Positions 8,009-16,357 of a stretch of 44,004 bases of DNA are shown piece by piece (within the stretch, counting starts at the first letter, position 1; each line of letters opens with the position of its first letter). The notes beneath the pieces are model-generated. The model ran no database searches, was not told where the DNA came from, and worked only from the letters and a program-made list of their open reading frames with translations. Position numbers and translations under genes: made by a program. Source of the stretch: CAZYPH01 sp964649095 (GTDB lineage: Bacteria > Bdellovibrionota > UBA1018 > UBA923); assembly GCA_964649095.1 (NCBI GenBank), contig CAZYPH010000006.1:1-44004 (forward strand), given 5' to 3'.

Positions 8009-8524
8009 TTAGTGCGTCGTCGAAGACAACAAACCACTCTCAAAAATTGAAGTAAGTTCGGCTTCAACAGAGTTTTCGTCTTCACTTTTCGCTAAACTCA
8101 ACTCTTTTACTAAAAGTTGTTTCGCAGTATCTAACATCTTACGTTCACCGAACGACAAGTCTTTGTTGTTCTTAAGAATATAAAGATTACGCAAAACTTC
8201 AGCGATTTCATAAACCGAACCCGTACGAATTTTTTCCATGTATTCGCGGTAACGGCGGTTCCAAGTGGTGTTATCCACTTTAATGTCTTTCGCCTTTAAA
8301 ATTTTATAAACGTTTGTAATTTCCTTCTTGCCAACTAACGGTCGAAGCCCTACCGATTCAGTATTGTCGGTCGGCACCATGATCATCATTTCGTTCTCAA
8401 GTACTTGCAGTACGTAAAAACGTTTCTTTTGACCGCCTACTTCGCGCTCATCGATTCGTTTAATCACAGCTACCCCGTGGGCAGGATAAACGGCGTTGTC
8501 CCCTACTTTAAATTCAACAGCCAT
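8009..8524 (-). CDS. carD: CarD/CdnL-family RNA polymerase-binding regulator
   Basis: This 171-residue protein has the CarD N-terminal Tudor-like RNA polymerase-interacting domain, beginning FKVGDNAVYPAHGVAVIKRIDERE, followed by a helical C-terminal domain with the TWNRRYREYMEKIRTG segment (about 86-101). CdnL/CarD proteins bind the beta subunit and stabilise open complexes at promoters, especially rRNA promoters. The gene has a GGAGG (8538-8534) placed 9 nt before its ATG, a strong ribosome site. A terminator follows it, so it is probably monocistronic. It is divergent from gspC across a 520-bp region. Length is typical of the short CdnL form and there is no HMGA-like tail. The call is firm. 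Confidence 0.95.
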   Translation of the reverse strand: MAVEFKVGDNAVYPAHGVAVIKRIDEREVGGQKKRFYVLQVLENEMMIMVPTDNTESVGLRPLVGKKEITNVYKILKAKDIKVDNTTWNRRYREYMEKIRTGSVYEIAEVLRNLYILKNNKDLSFGERKMLDTAKQLLVKELSLAKSEDENSVEAELTSIFESGLLSSTTH

Positions 8525-9044
8525 GGTCTAAAGCCTCCGGTTTGTTTACAACTATTTTGCTTGGCTCAATACTTTTGCTAAGCGATCGCGAGACATTACC
8601 ACACAACAATTTCAATGTAAAGACAAAGACCGATAAACTTAGTCGTATATTTTTCATTAAATTACAAATAGTTACGCAAAGCCAACCGGTCTTAATCAGG
8701 ACAAAACATACCCAGCAAAACGATTTTGCTCCCTCTTATCAATAAACAAATCTGAAACGAACCTGCCTTTGCCATTTTGACAGCTTTTCACCAAATAATG
8801 CAGAACCACCCGATTTAGGCCGGCATACAAACCTCACAGGCGTCAAAAATGCCCAACAGATGGCCCACCCGAAGTACACCAGGACACCTAAAGACTCCAC
8901 GACGCCTTCAAGTGAAAACGTGACAAACTCAAATGATTTGAAGAGGATCGGCCAGTTGGCCTGGTCTGGCACTAAACCAACTTTTGCCTGGCACTTTCTG
9001 CCACAAATAACCCCAGGCACACAAATTGCTGCCTCTTGTCAATT
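8525..9044. other. 520-bp divergent intergenic region between carD and gspC
   Basis: This is the only gap over 300 bp. Short open frames exist on both strands (about 8542-8745 plus, 8739-9020 minus), but they lack recognisable domains and ribosome sites, and I do not call them genes. The carD-proximal part holds its ribosome site. The gspC-proximal part is rich in GGCCA/TGGCA words: a perfect-arm palindrome GGCCAGTTGGCC (8950-8961), an inverted repeat TGGCA-N5-TGCCA (8989-9003), and a sigma-54-type promoter (9015-9030). The length and palindromes suit a regulatory region with activator sites upstream of gspC. Confidence 0.6.
9015..9030 (+). promoter_or_regulatory. Putative sigma-54 (RpoN) promoter for the gsp operon
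   Basis: AGGCAC-ACAAA-TTGCT matches the -24/-12 consensus TGGCAC-N5-TTGCW at ten of eleven defined positions, including the essential GG (9016-9017) and GC (9028-9029) with correct spacing. The expected start, about 12 nt after the GC, is near 9041, only a few nt before the ATG at 9045. Upstream palindromes could bind an enhancer-binding protein. Confidence 0.6.
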
Positions 9045-10265
9045 ATGCGGAAGTTGCGAGATTTCATTAAACAAAAATACTCGGATATCGCCCAGCGTGT
9101 GAAAGCCGGAGTCGATCGTCTGCGACGTCGCAAAGAGGCAACCACGTCCGACGCCTTTTTGCTTCAGAATGAATCCCCACAAGATCGCACCCAAGATTTA
9201 GAACTACCGTCGAATGGCGTCGAACAGAGTGGGTCTAAACTACAATCCGTAAAGAACCGCATTCGACAACGCGTGCAATACGGTTTCGACAAAATTAAAG
9301 ATATTAACGTCAAAGAAGATGGGCTGAAGTTAGCAGGTTCTGCTAAAGACGCCTCGACACGTTTTTTAGAACGCCTGAAACAAACGGATTCCAATTCGCC
9401 ATTTCTTGCGGACGGATTTCGGGTGGCCGCAGTGGGTTTTGCAGCCTATTTTTTGGCCGACACTACTTCACTATTTTTAGACCGCTTTGTTCCAGAGGCA
9501 CCGAGTGTACCTGCCCCTCGTGCGGCGCGCGTTCAAGAACGCCGAAAAACACTACAAGACTACAGCATTATTACAGCTCGAAATATTTTTAACTCAAGAG
9601 GCATCATTGGTGACGATGGTGATGCCTCAGGCCCGGCACGCAAGAGTGCCTTGCCGCTGAACTTGATTGGAACCGTTGTATTAAAAGACGAACTCAAATC
9701 GATCGCCTCAATCGAAGACCGTGCTCAAAACATGGTTTTCCCCGTACATGTTGATGAAGTGATCAATAATCAAATTAAAGTTACAAAAATTGAACAACTA
9801 CGGGTCTACTTTATCAACCAATCGACGGGCCATCTTGAGTACATCGAAGTCGTGGACGACCTTGCCAACTCACGTGTTTCGGTTAGTACACCAACAGCAA
9901 AAACAAAAACTACGGGCGGTGGCCAGGGTATTGCTGTTGTGGGCGACAATACGTTTCAAATCGATCGCAGTACGCTCGATTCCAAACTGGGCCAGCTTGG
10001 TAATATTTTGCAAGAAGCAAAGGCGATTCCAAACTATGAAAATGGCATCCCGGATGGTTATCGTTTAGTGCAAATTCAACAAGGCAGTGTGTTTCAACAA
10101 CTGGGCATTCAGGTGAACGACGTCATTTCGACATTGGACGGGGAACCGATTAACGACCCTGGAAAAGCCTTCTCAATCATGAATGATCTACGCGCCAAAT
10201 CACATATAGAAATTGGTATAAAACGAAATGGTCAGCGCATTAACCTGAGTTACGACATTCGGTAG
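9045..10265 (+). CDS. gspC: Type II secretion system protein C, with long cytoplasmic N-terminus
   Basis: GspC links the inner-membrane platform to the secretin. This 406-residue version has a single membrane helix at about residues 125-146 (FRVAAVGFAAYFLA...), a homology region beginning near YSIITARNIFNSRG that contacts GspD, and a C-terminal PDZ domain (GYRLVQIQQGSVFQQLGIQ onward). Canonical GspC has only about 20 residues before the helix. Here about 120 basic residues precede it, with recurring amphipathic helices such as RVKAGVDRLRRR and RVQYGFDKIKD. I prefer ATG 9045 over the TTG at 9036 because the predicted sigma-54 start lies between them. No Shine-Dalgarno sequence is visible, so the extended N-terminus needs support. 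It is the first gene of the gsp operon. Confidence 0.9.
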   Translation: MRKLRDFIKQKYSDIAQRVKAGVDRLRRRKEATTSDAFLLQNESPQDRTQDLELPSNGVEQSGSKLQSVKNRIRQRVQYGFDKIKDINVKEDGLKLAGSAKDASTRFLERLKQTDSNSPFLADGFRVAAVGFAAYFLADTTSLFLDRFVPEAPSVPAPRAARVQERRKTLQDYSIITARNIFNSRGIIGDDGDASGPARKSALPLNLIGTVVLKDELKSIASIEDRAQNMVFPVHVDEVINNQIKVTKIEQLRVYFINQSTGHLEYIEVVDDLANSRVSVSTPTAKTKTTGGGQGIAVVGDNTFQIDRSTLDSKLGQLGNILQEAKAIPNYENGIPDGYRLVQIQQGSVFQQLGIQVNDVISTLDGEPINDPGKAFSIMNDLRAKSHIEIGIKRNGQRINLSYDIR

Positions 10266-10294
10266 CGCACTGACAGAGCGGAGCAAACAAGTCT

Positions 10295-12895
10295 ATGATG
10301 CAAACTCTAAAAAAGACTGTAGATAGAGCAAAACGACAAACCGGGGCCTTCACCGCAATCTTCACAATGCTGACTCTTACGATGTTACCGCACGTTGTTG
10401 CGCAAACTCCGGTACCCACTCCACCGCCACCACCGCCTGTAGACAACCAAGGTTACGGCGCACCACCTAAAGGTGGCTTTGACGATTACTACGACGACTA
10501 CGGCTACGATGACGGCTTTGATAACTTCAACGACGATCAATATAGAAAACAATACAACAACGCGCCCCCACCGGCTGCTGGTGGTAATGGCGGTGGTGGC
10601 AATAGTTACAGTGGTTACGGCGGCGGCGCTGGAGGCGCACGTGGTGCTGATTTTAACTCCGCCACTCAAGATGCCGGAGCGACTATTCAAGGCGGCGCGA
10701 ACTCGCGTATCTCGGGAGACAAACCAAAATCGTGTCTGAAGTTAGATCCGTTCACTGGTTACGGGCCCGACATCATCAACAATTTTGATTTTCCCGATGC
10801 CGAAATTATGGAGGTGATTAAAACCCTCGGGCGCCTCACATGTTTAAACTTCGTATTTGATAACGCTGCAAAAGGTAAAAAAATATCGATCGTCAGTAAC
10901 GGCCCTATCACCGTCGGCGATGCATGGAAGGCTACGTTAACTTCATTAGACATGCATCAGTTAACGATTATTCCGACGGGGAAATACATCCGAATTGCCA
11001 GTACAAGAGACGCTAAAGACAAACAGATCAAAACCCTGACCGGTAATTTTATTCCCAATGCCGATGTCATGGTGACAAAAATTCTACCTATTAAGTACCT
11101 CAGTGCTCAAAGCGTGATGAATGCGTTTCGCCTATTTTTAGGCCCTAATACGCGTTTTCAGGCCTTTGAAGAAACCAACAGCGTATTAATTACCGACACC
11201 GCAGCGAACGTAAAAAAATTGGTCGATCTTATAAAACAAGTCGACGTCGAAGGATTTGATGAAAGCCTGCAAGTAATACCAATTCGTTACGCCTCGGCAC
11301 AAGACATTGCCAAACTAGTCGACCAACTCTTACCGGGCTCAGGTGGGGTACCAGGTATTCCTGGCGCACCACCCGGTGGCGCGCCACGTTTCCGTGGGGG
11401 TGGATTTTCAGCACGAAAAACAAAAGACGGTGGTGTGATTTCGCACATCATTCCCGATGATCGCACGAATGCCGTAATTGTATCGGCAAACGCTAAAGGC
11501 CATGAACAAGTAAAACAATTGATTGCGACACTTGATGCGAAGGTTTCAGCTACAGCAGCGGGCTCTAAAATTCACGTGATATATTTGCAGTACGCAGATG
11601 CTGAACAAGTAGCGCAGACACTAAACAATTTAGCGGCAAATGCCGGACAACCCAAACCAGTAAACGCATCAACAGGAGCGCCCAATCCTGGTGCACAGTT
11701 ATTTGAGGGCGCTATCAAAGTATCGCCTGACAAACCAACAAACTCACTTGTTGTAACGGGCACAGCGTCAGACTTTCAAACTCTGAGTCGTGTCGTTGCT
11801 AAACTCGACGTCCAACGCGACCAAGTTTATGTCGAAGCAATCATCATGGAGATGAACATGTCGAAAGGCTCTACTCTCGGCGTGAATATTGCCTCGCCCG
11901 TTTCGAACTTAGGGCTTATTACTTCGAGAGAAGACTTCACCAGTTTCTTCACCAACCCATTGGCGTTGTCAGGAGCTGTCTTAGGATTTGGCACGGGAAA
12001 GTCGCGTGAGATGAAAATCGGTGACCGCACGGTACAAGTGCAAAGCGTTCAAGGGTTAATTCAAGCCATCCAAAGCTCGAACAACTCAAACGTACTCGCC
12101 ACACCACAATTATTAACGTTGGACAATCAAGAAGCTCAAATCGAGATAGCCGATAAAATTCCACTTTTAACATCGACCTCGATTCAAGGCGCCGGTGTTG
12201 CCCAGAGCATTACAAAAGAGAATGTCGGCCTTACGTTAAAAGTGAAACCTCAGATTAACAAAGTCTCAAATTTTGTAAAATTAGAGATCGATCAAAAACT
12301 AGAAGACATTAATCGCAACAGTGACCTCCCATCTGAAGTACAGCGCTTTGCGTTTGCTACCACCTCGCGTGCTCAAAAAACGACTGTGGTGGTGCAAGAT
12401 GGCGACACGGTGGTGATGGGTGGCCTGGTGCGCGATAAACAAATTGAGTCCGTCACCAAGGTACCTCTTTTAGGCGATATTCCAATTCTAGGTTGGTTGT
12501 TCCGAACTAAAATCACCAACACAACAAAAACCAACCTCTTGGTTTTCATGACCCCGCACATCATCAAACAATACCCAACCATGCGCAAAATCTTAGACCG
12601 CAAATTAAAAGAGCGGGATAACTTTTTAGAGAAAGCCAATGGCGGCACCGATCCATTCCAAGACAAAAAAATGGAAATGGTGAAAGACTTGCCACCACTC
12701 GCCGAATTGCAATCGGGCGTACGTGTTGAAAATACTGATATCGATGCGCCAGATGCACCGACAGCTCCCGACGCTGTTCCCATGACAACTGAACCAATGT
12801 CACAGAATGATGCTACTCCAAGCGCGCGGGTAATCTCGGAGCAAATTCCAACTAACGAAGTGATTGTGCCGCAAAGCGGAGTGAAAAAGAAATAA
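10295..12895 (+). CDS. gspD: Type II secretion system secretin GspD
   Basis: This 866-residue outer-membrane secretin forms the exit channel. A signal peptide ends near VVAQ (residue 37). Next comes a Pro then Gly/Tyr/Asp-rich disordered stretch (about 38-125), the N0 domain (FDFPDAEIMEVIKTLGR...), N1-N3 repeats, and the secretin core with QSVQGLIQAIQSSNNSNVLA and the VVMGGLVRDK and VPLLGDIPILGWLF signatures near residues 700-740. A Gly/Pro/Arg-rich loop interrupts the N-domain repeats near residues 345-375. The C-terminal tail is acidic and Pro-rich, ending in GVKKK. The gene is 29 bp after gspC and 1 nt before gspE. Unlike many secretins it has no obvious pilotin-binding tail that I can name. 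Confidence 0.97.
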   Translation: MMQTLKKTVDRAKRQTGAFTAIFTMLTLTMLPHVVAQTPVPTPPPPPPVDNQGYGAPPKGGFDDYYDDYGYDDGFDNFNDDQYRKQYNNAPPPAAGGNGGGGNSYSGYGGGAGGARGADFNSATQDAGATIQGGANSRISGDKPKSCLKLDPFTGYGPDIINNFDFPDAEIMEVIKTLGRLTCLNFVFDNAAKGKKISIVSNGPITVGDAWKATLTSLDMHQLTIIPTGKYIRIASTRDAKDKQIKTLTGNFIPNADVMVTKILPIKYLSAQSVMNAFRLFLGPNTRFQAFEETNSVLITDTAANVKKLVDLIKQVDVEGFDESLQVIPIRYASAQDIAKLVDQLLPGSGGVPGIPGAPPGGAPRFRGGGFSARKTKDGGVISHIIPDDRTNAVIVSANAKGHEQVKQLIATLDAKVSATAAGSKIHVIYLQYADAEQVAQTLNNLAANAGQPKPVNASTGAPNPGAQLFEGAIKVSPDKPTNSLVVTGTASDFQTLSRVVAKLDVQRDQVYVEAIIMEMNMSKGSTLGVNIASPVSNLGLITSREDFTSFFTNPLALSGAVLGFGTGKSREMKIGDRTVQVQSVQGLIQAIQSSNNSNVLATPQLLTLDNQEAQIEIADKIPLLTSTSIQGAGVAQSITKENVGLTLKVKPQINKVSNFVKLEIDQKLEDINRNSDLPSEVQRFAFATTSRAQKTTVVVQDGDTVVMGGLVRDKQIESVTKVPLLGDIPILGWLFRTKITNTTKTNLLVFMTPHIIKQYPTMRKILDRKLKERDNFLEKANGGTDPFQDKKMEMVKDLPPLAELQSGVRVENTDIDAPDAPTAPDAVPMTTEPMSQNDATPSARVISEQIPTNEVIVPQSGVKKK

Positions 12896-12896
12896 T

Positions 12897-14615
12897 ATGC
12901 CGGTACTAAGCAAGGCCCTCGCTACGGACAGTGAGAAGCTAGGAGACATTCTACTCAAAACCACAACGTTGACTGAAGATCAGCTTGAAGAAGCGCTCGA
13001 GATTCAGAAAACACATGGTGGCGTTTTGGGTGAAATTCTCATTAAAAAGAATTTCGTATTGCCCCATGAAATTTTAAAGGCCGTATGTGCACAGCTCGAC
13101 ATTCCATTTGTTGAAGATCTGAAACCGAACGAAATTGATTCTAACTTAGTACAGTCACTACCCATCAACTACGCCAAGTCGAAAGAAGTATTACCCGTCG
13201 CTCGCTACGACGATACAATGATGGTCGCTGTCAGTAATCCATTTCAACTGAGTGTCATCGAAGACTTGCGTGTCTTTACCGGTTGTAAAATTCAGTTAAT
13301 CGTCAGTACGTCAGCACGCTTACAAGATGCGATCAACCGCGTCTACGAACGCGCTACCGCGAACATGATGACCGACATCAAAGACGAGTTCGAAGAGACC
13401 TACGATCTTGAGGGTCCGATCGATATCTTAGATGCCTCAGAAGACGACGCCCCAGTTATTAAATTTGTAAACTCGATGATCTTTCGTGCCGTTAAAGAGA
13501 AGGCCAGCGATATTCACGTCGAGCCTTTCGAAAAAGAAATGATTGTACGTTTTCGTGTCGACGGTATTTTGCACGATATCATTCGACAGCCAAAACGGGC
13601 GCATGCAGCCATTACGTCGCGTATTAAAGTAATGGGCCAGCTGGATATTGCCGAAAAACGTTTGCCTCAAGACGGACGTATTAAAATTAAATTAGCAGGT
13701 AAAGATATAGATATTCGTCTATCTACCGTACCCACCGCACACGGCGAACGCGCGGTGATGCGTATTCTAGAACAAAACGATCAGGTCTTAGAACTGGGCC
13801 AGCTTGGTTTTCCAAAAGAATCGCTTGAAAAAATGAGCAAACTTTTGGCTAAAAAATACGGCATTATTCTAGTCACAGGCCCTACAGGGCACGGTAAATC
13901 AACGACGTTATCGGCAGCACTGTCGACGCTAAACAACCCAGAACGTTGTATTATTACCGTTGAAGATCCGGTGGAGTATCAAATTCACGGCGTAAACCAA
14001 ATTCAAGTAAATGCAAAAATCGAACTAACGTTTGCTAAAGCGTTACGTAGTATTTTGCGTCAAAACCCAGACGTAATTATGATCGGTGAGATTCGCGATC
14101 GTGAGACCGCTGAGATTGCCGTAAATGCCTCCCTGACTGGTCACTTGGTTTTATCTACCCTACACACCAACGACGCCGCCGGTGCGCCAACCAGGCTGAT
14201 TGATATGGGCGTAGAGCCTTTTCTGGTGGCCTCTTCGTTGCTTGGCATAGTTGCACAGCGATTGATTCGTCGTGTTTGTGTAAAATGCCGCGAGGCTTAT
14301 GATCCGAGCGACGTCGAACTACAAGAGCTTGGCATCACACGCGAGTTCTCAAAAAAAGGCACCTTTTATAAACCACGCGGCTGCCCTACGTGTAACGGCA
14401 GCGGTTATGCCGGCCGAACCGTGGTGCATGAGTTATTAGTTATGGACGATGAGTGCCGACAAATTGTCATCAAAGCCCTCGACTCGGGCACGTTAAAACG
14501 CAAAGCTGTAGAAAAAGGCATGCGCACCCTACGCGAAGACGGTGTAGCAAAAGTGATGTTAGGCATTACGACCATTGAAGAATTAATGAGAGCGACTCAG
14601 GCAGACGAAGCATAA
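12897..14615 (+). CDS. gspE: Type II secretion system assembly ATPase GspE
   Basis: GspE (572 aa) is the cytoplasmic hexameric ATPase that powers pseudopilus assembly. An N-terminal GspE-N domain (about 10-150) docks to GspL. The motor domain has Walker A GPTGHGKS (328-335, with His where Ser is usual, a common harmless variant), the aspartate box around ITVEDPVEYQIHG, Walker B PDVIMIGEIRD (391-401) and a His box GHLVLSTLHTND. A zinc-binding CM domain shows C461, C464, C496 and C499, typical of secretion rather than pilus-retraction ATPases. The start is 1 nt after the gspD stop, implying translational coupling. Family and subtype are firm. Confidence 0.98.
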   Translation: MPVLSKALATDSEKLGDILLKTTTLTEDQLEEALEIQKTHGGVLGEILIKKNFVLPHEILKAVCAQLDIPFVEDLKPNEIDSNLVQSLPINYAKSKEVLPVARYDDTMMVAVSNPFQLSVIEDLRVFTGCKIQLIVSTSARLQDAINRVYERATANMMTDIKDEFEETYDLEGPIDILDASEDDAPVIKFVNSMIFRAVKEKASDIHVEPFEKEMIVRFRVDGILHDIIRQPKRAHAAITSRIKVMGQLDIAEKRLPQDGRIKIKLAGKDIDIRLSTVPTAHGERAVMRILEQNDQVLELGQLGFPKESLEKMSKLLAKKYGIILVTGPTGHGKSTTLSAALSTLNNPERCIITVEDPVEYQIHGVNQIQVNAKIELTFAKALRSILRQNPDVIMIGEIRDRETAEIAVNASLTGHLVLSTLHTNDAAGAPTRLIDMGVEPFLVASSLLGIVAQRLIRRVCVKCREAYDPSDVELQELGITREFSKKGTFYKPRGCPTCNGSGYAGRTVVHELLVMDDECRQIVIKALDSGTLKRKAVEKGMRTLREDGVAKVMLGITTIEELMRATQADEA

Positions 14616-14621
14616 AGTTAT

Positions 14622-15842
14622 ATGGCAATTTTTGAATATAAGGGCCTAGACAGTAGCGGAAAAAATGTAAAAGGAATCGTAGAAGCCGATACCGCTAAGT
14701 CTGCACGCGCAAAACTTAAAAAGAGCGGCCTATTCATCAACGATATTCGTGAAAAAAATGCGCCCAATAGTAATTCAAAATCTAGTGCTACTGGGTTTAG
14801 TTTTTTTGGAAATATTAAATTAAACGACATCGCACTCGCAACGCGGCAGTTAGCCAGTCTTATTCGTGCGAGTATTCCGCTGGTTGATGCTTTAAATGCC
14901 CTCACCGAACAAACAGAAAACGAAAAACTCAAAGTGGTATTCGCCAGCGTACGCGCCGACGTCAACGAAGGTATTGCCTTTGCTAAGGCACTTTCAAAAC
15001 ATCCAAAAGCATTCTCAAATATCTATATCAACATGGTAGAGGCCGGTGAGTCGTCGGGTACCCTACCCTTGGTGCTGATGCGTTTGGCGGACTTTCAAGA
15101 AAGTCAGGTGCGATTAAAAGGCAAAGTGCAATCCGCCGTCATGTACCCGGCGCTTATGGCTTTGGCATCGTTTGGACTTTTGATTGGTATTATTGTTGGT
15201 GTGATTCCAAAAATCGTAACGATCTTTGAATCGATGGATAAACCCATGCCCATTCAAACACGGGTGTTAATTGCCATTAGTGATTTCATCATCGGCTATT
15301 GGTGGCTCATGCTGCCGAGCATTATTCTAAGTGTGATTCTATTTTTACGTTACATCAATTCTGAAAAGGGCCGTCGAAAGTGGGATGCGTTTATTCTTAC
15401 ACTACCCATATTCGGGCCACTCTTTCGTATGTTGGCCGTAGCCCGTTTTGCTAGCACCATGGGTACACTTTTGAATAGCGGCGTACCTATTATGATTGCG
15501 ATGAACATCGTAAAAAATATTGTGGGCAACACACTCGTCGCCGAAGCAGTTGCACAAGCGCGTGAGAACGTCAGCGAAGGGCAGAGCATTGCCGAGCCAC
15601 TCAAAAGAAGTCGGCAGTTTCCACCGCTCGTGATACACATGATAGCCATAGGGGAAAAAACGGGTGAACTTCCACAAATGCTGCAGAACGTCAGCCAAAA
15701 CTATGAAGAACAAGTATCTGTTCGCATAGAAGGCTTAACTTCATTGTTAGAACCTGCCATGATTATTTTTATGGGCGTTATGGTCGGTGGCATTGTGGCA
15801 TCGGTTTTTATTCCACTCATCGAACTCAACAACATGCATTAA
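14622..15842 (+). CDS. gspF: Type II secretion system inner-membrane platform protein GspF
   Basis: GspF (406 aa) is the polytopic platform protein that works with GspE to extract pseudopilins from the membrane. It starts MAIFEYKGLDSSGKNVKG, the normal PilC/GspF opening. It contains two homologous cytoplasmic helical domains, each starting near LNDIALATRQLASLIRASIP and RMLAVARFASTMGTLLNSGV. Three hydrophobic segments lie at about 176-196, 224-244 and 378-400. EAGESSGTLP and IGEKTGELP are the paired family motifs. It is 6 bp downstream of gspE. Nothing unusual was seen. Confidence 0.97.
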   Translation: MAIFEYKGLDSSGKNVKGIVEADTAKSARAKLKKSGLFINDIREKNAPNSNSKSSATGFSFFGNIKLNDIALATRQLASLIRASIPLVDALNALTEQTENEKLKVVFASVRADVNEGIAFAKALSKHPKAFSNIYINMVEAGESSGTLPLVLMRLADFQESQVRLKGKVQSAVMYPALMALASFGLLIGIIVGVIPKIVTIFESMDKPMPIQTRVLIAISDFIIGYWWLMLPSIILSVILFLRYINSEKGRRKWDAFILTLPIFGPLFRMLAVARFASTMGTLLNSGVPIMIAMNIVKNIVGNTLVAEAVAQARENVSEGQSIAEPLKRSRQFPPLVIHMIAIGEKTGELPQMLQNVSQNYEEQVSVRIEGLTSLLEPAMIIFMGVMVGGIVASVFIPLIELNNMH

Positions 15843-15880
15843 ATATAGATATTTAAATATATGGAGGTTTTATTAACAAC

Positions 15881-16357
15881 ATGAAGCAATCAAAATACTC
15901 TACGTATTTTAATGCCCAACCGAACAGCGTTAAAACGCAATCGGGTTTCAGCTTAATTGAAATCATGATCGTGTTGACTCTTTTGGGTGTTATCATGACG
16001 TTTGCCGTTCGCAACTTTGTGGCCACGCAAGATGAAGGCAACAGGCGTGCTGCACAAATCCAAATGAAACAATTCAAATCAATGCTCGATGACTATTACC
16101 GTCTGTGTAATCAATACCCCTCGAATGTACAGGGTGGCCTAGACGCCTTAGTCACAGGCCCAACAGATGGATCGTGTAAAGACTATGACCCATCTGTAGT
16201 GGCTGTGAAAAAAATTCCAAAAGATCCATGGAAGATGGATTACATCTACACCAGCGAAGATGGCCGATCGTTTGTGATCAAATCTCTGGGTAGCGACAAA
16301 AAAGAGGGCGGGACAGGTAATGCTCGCGACATCAATACGGATGATCCTGATTTTTAG
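15881..16357 (+). CDS. gspG: Major pseudopilin GspG
   Basis: GspG (158 aa) is the main subunit of the periplasmic pseudopilus. A 22-residue leader precedes the cleavage site G|FSLIEIMIVLTLLGVIM. The Glu at +5 needed for assembly is present. After the hydrophobic helix come the features of the major pseudopilin: DEGNRRAAQIQMKQFKSMLDDYY, NQYPSNVQGGLDALV, and a calcium-loop region with DPWKMDYIYTSEDGRSFVIKSLGSD. An AGG-rich site (GGAGG near 15863) lies about 14 nt before the ATG, longer than optimal. The 38-bp gap after gspF is one of the larger ones in the operon. The strong hairpin just downstream may protect this transcript end. Confidence 0.97.
   Translation: MKQSKYSTYFNAQPNSVKTQSGFSLIEIMIVLTLLGVIMTFAVRNFVATQDEGNRRAAQIQMKQFKSMLDDYYRLCNQYPSNVQGGLDALVTGPTDGSCKDYDPSVVAVKKIPKDPWKMDYIYTSEDGRSFVIKSLGSDKKEGGTGNARDINTDDPDF

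Noticed and set aside
8542..8745. Open frame of 67 codons on the plus strand after carD
   Set aside because: It has no ribosome site, no recognisable domain, and a non-ATG start overlapping the carD regulatory region.
8739..9020. Open frame of 93 codons on the minus strand between carD and gspC
   Set aside because: It starts at a GTG inside the sigma-54-like promoter, has no ribosome site and no domain. It is probably a chance frame in the regulatory region.
10385..10690. Long open frames on both strands opposite the start of gspD
   Set aside because: They are shadows of the repetitive Gly/Tyr/Asp-rich coding sequence and have biased Val/Thr compositions with no ribosome sites.
15850..16357. 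Possible alternative gspG start closer to the prepilin site
   Set aside because: There is no in-frame ATG, GTG or TTG with a ribosome site between 15881 and the FSLIE motif, and leaders near 20 residues also occur in gspJ here.
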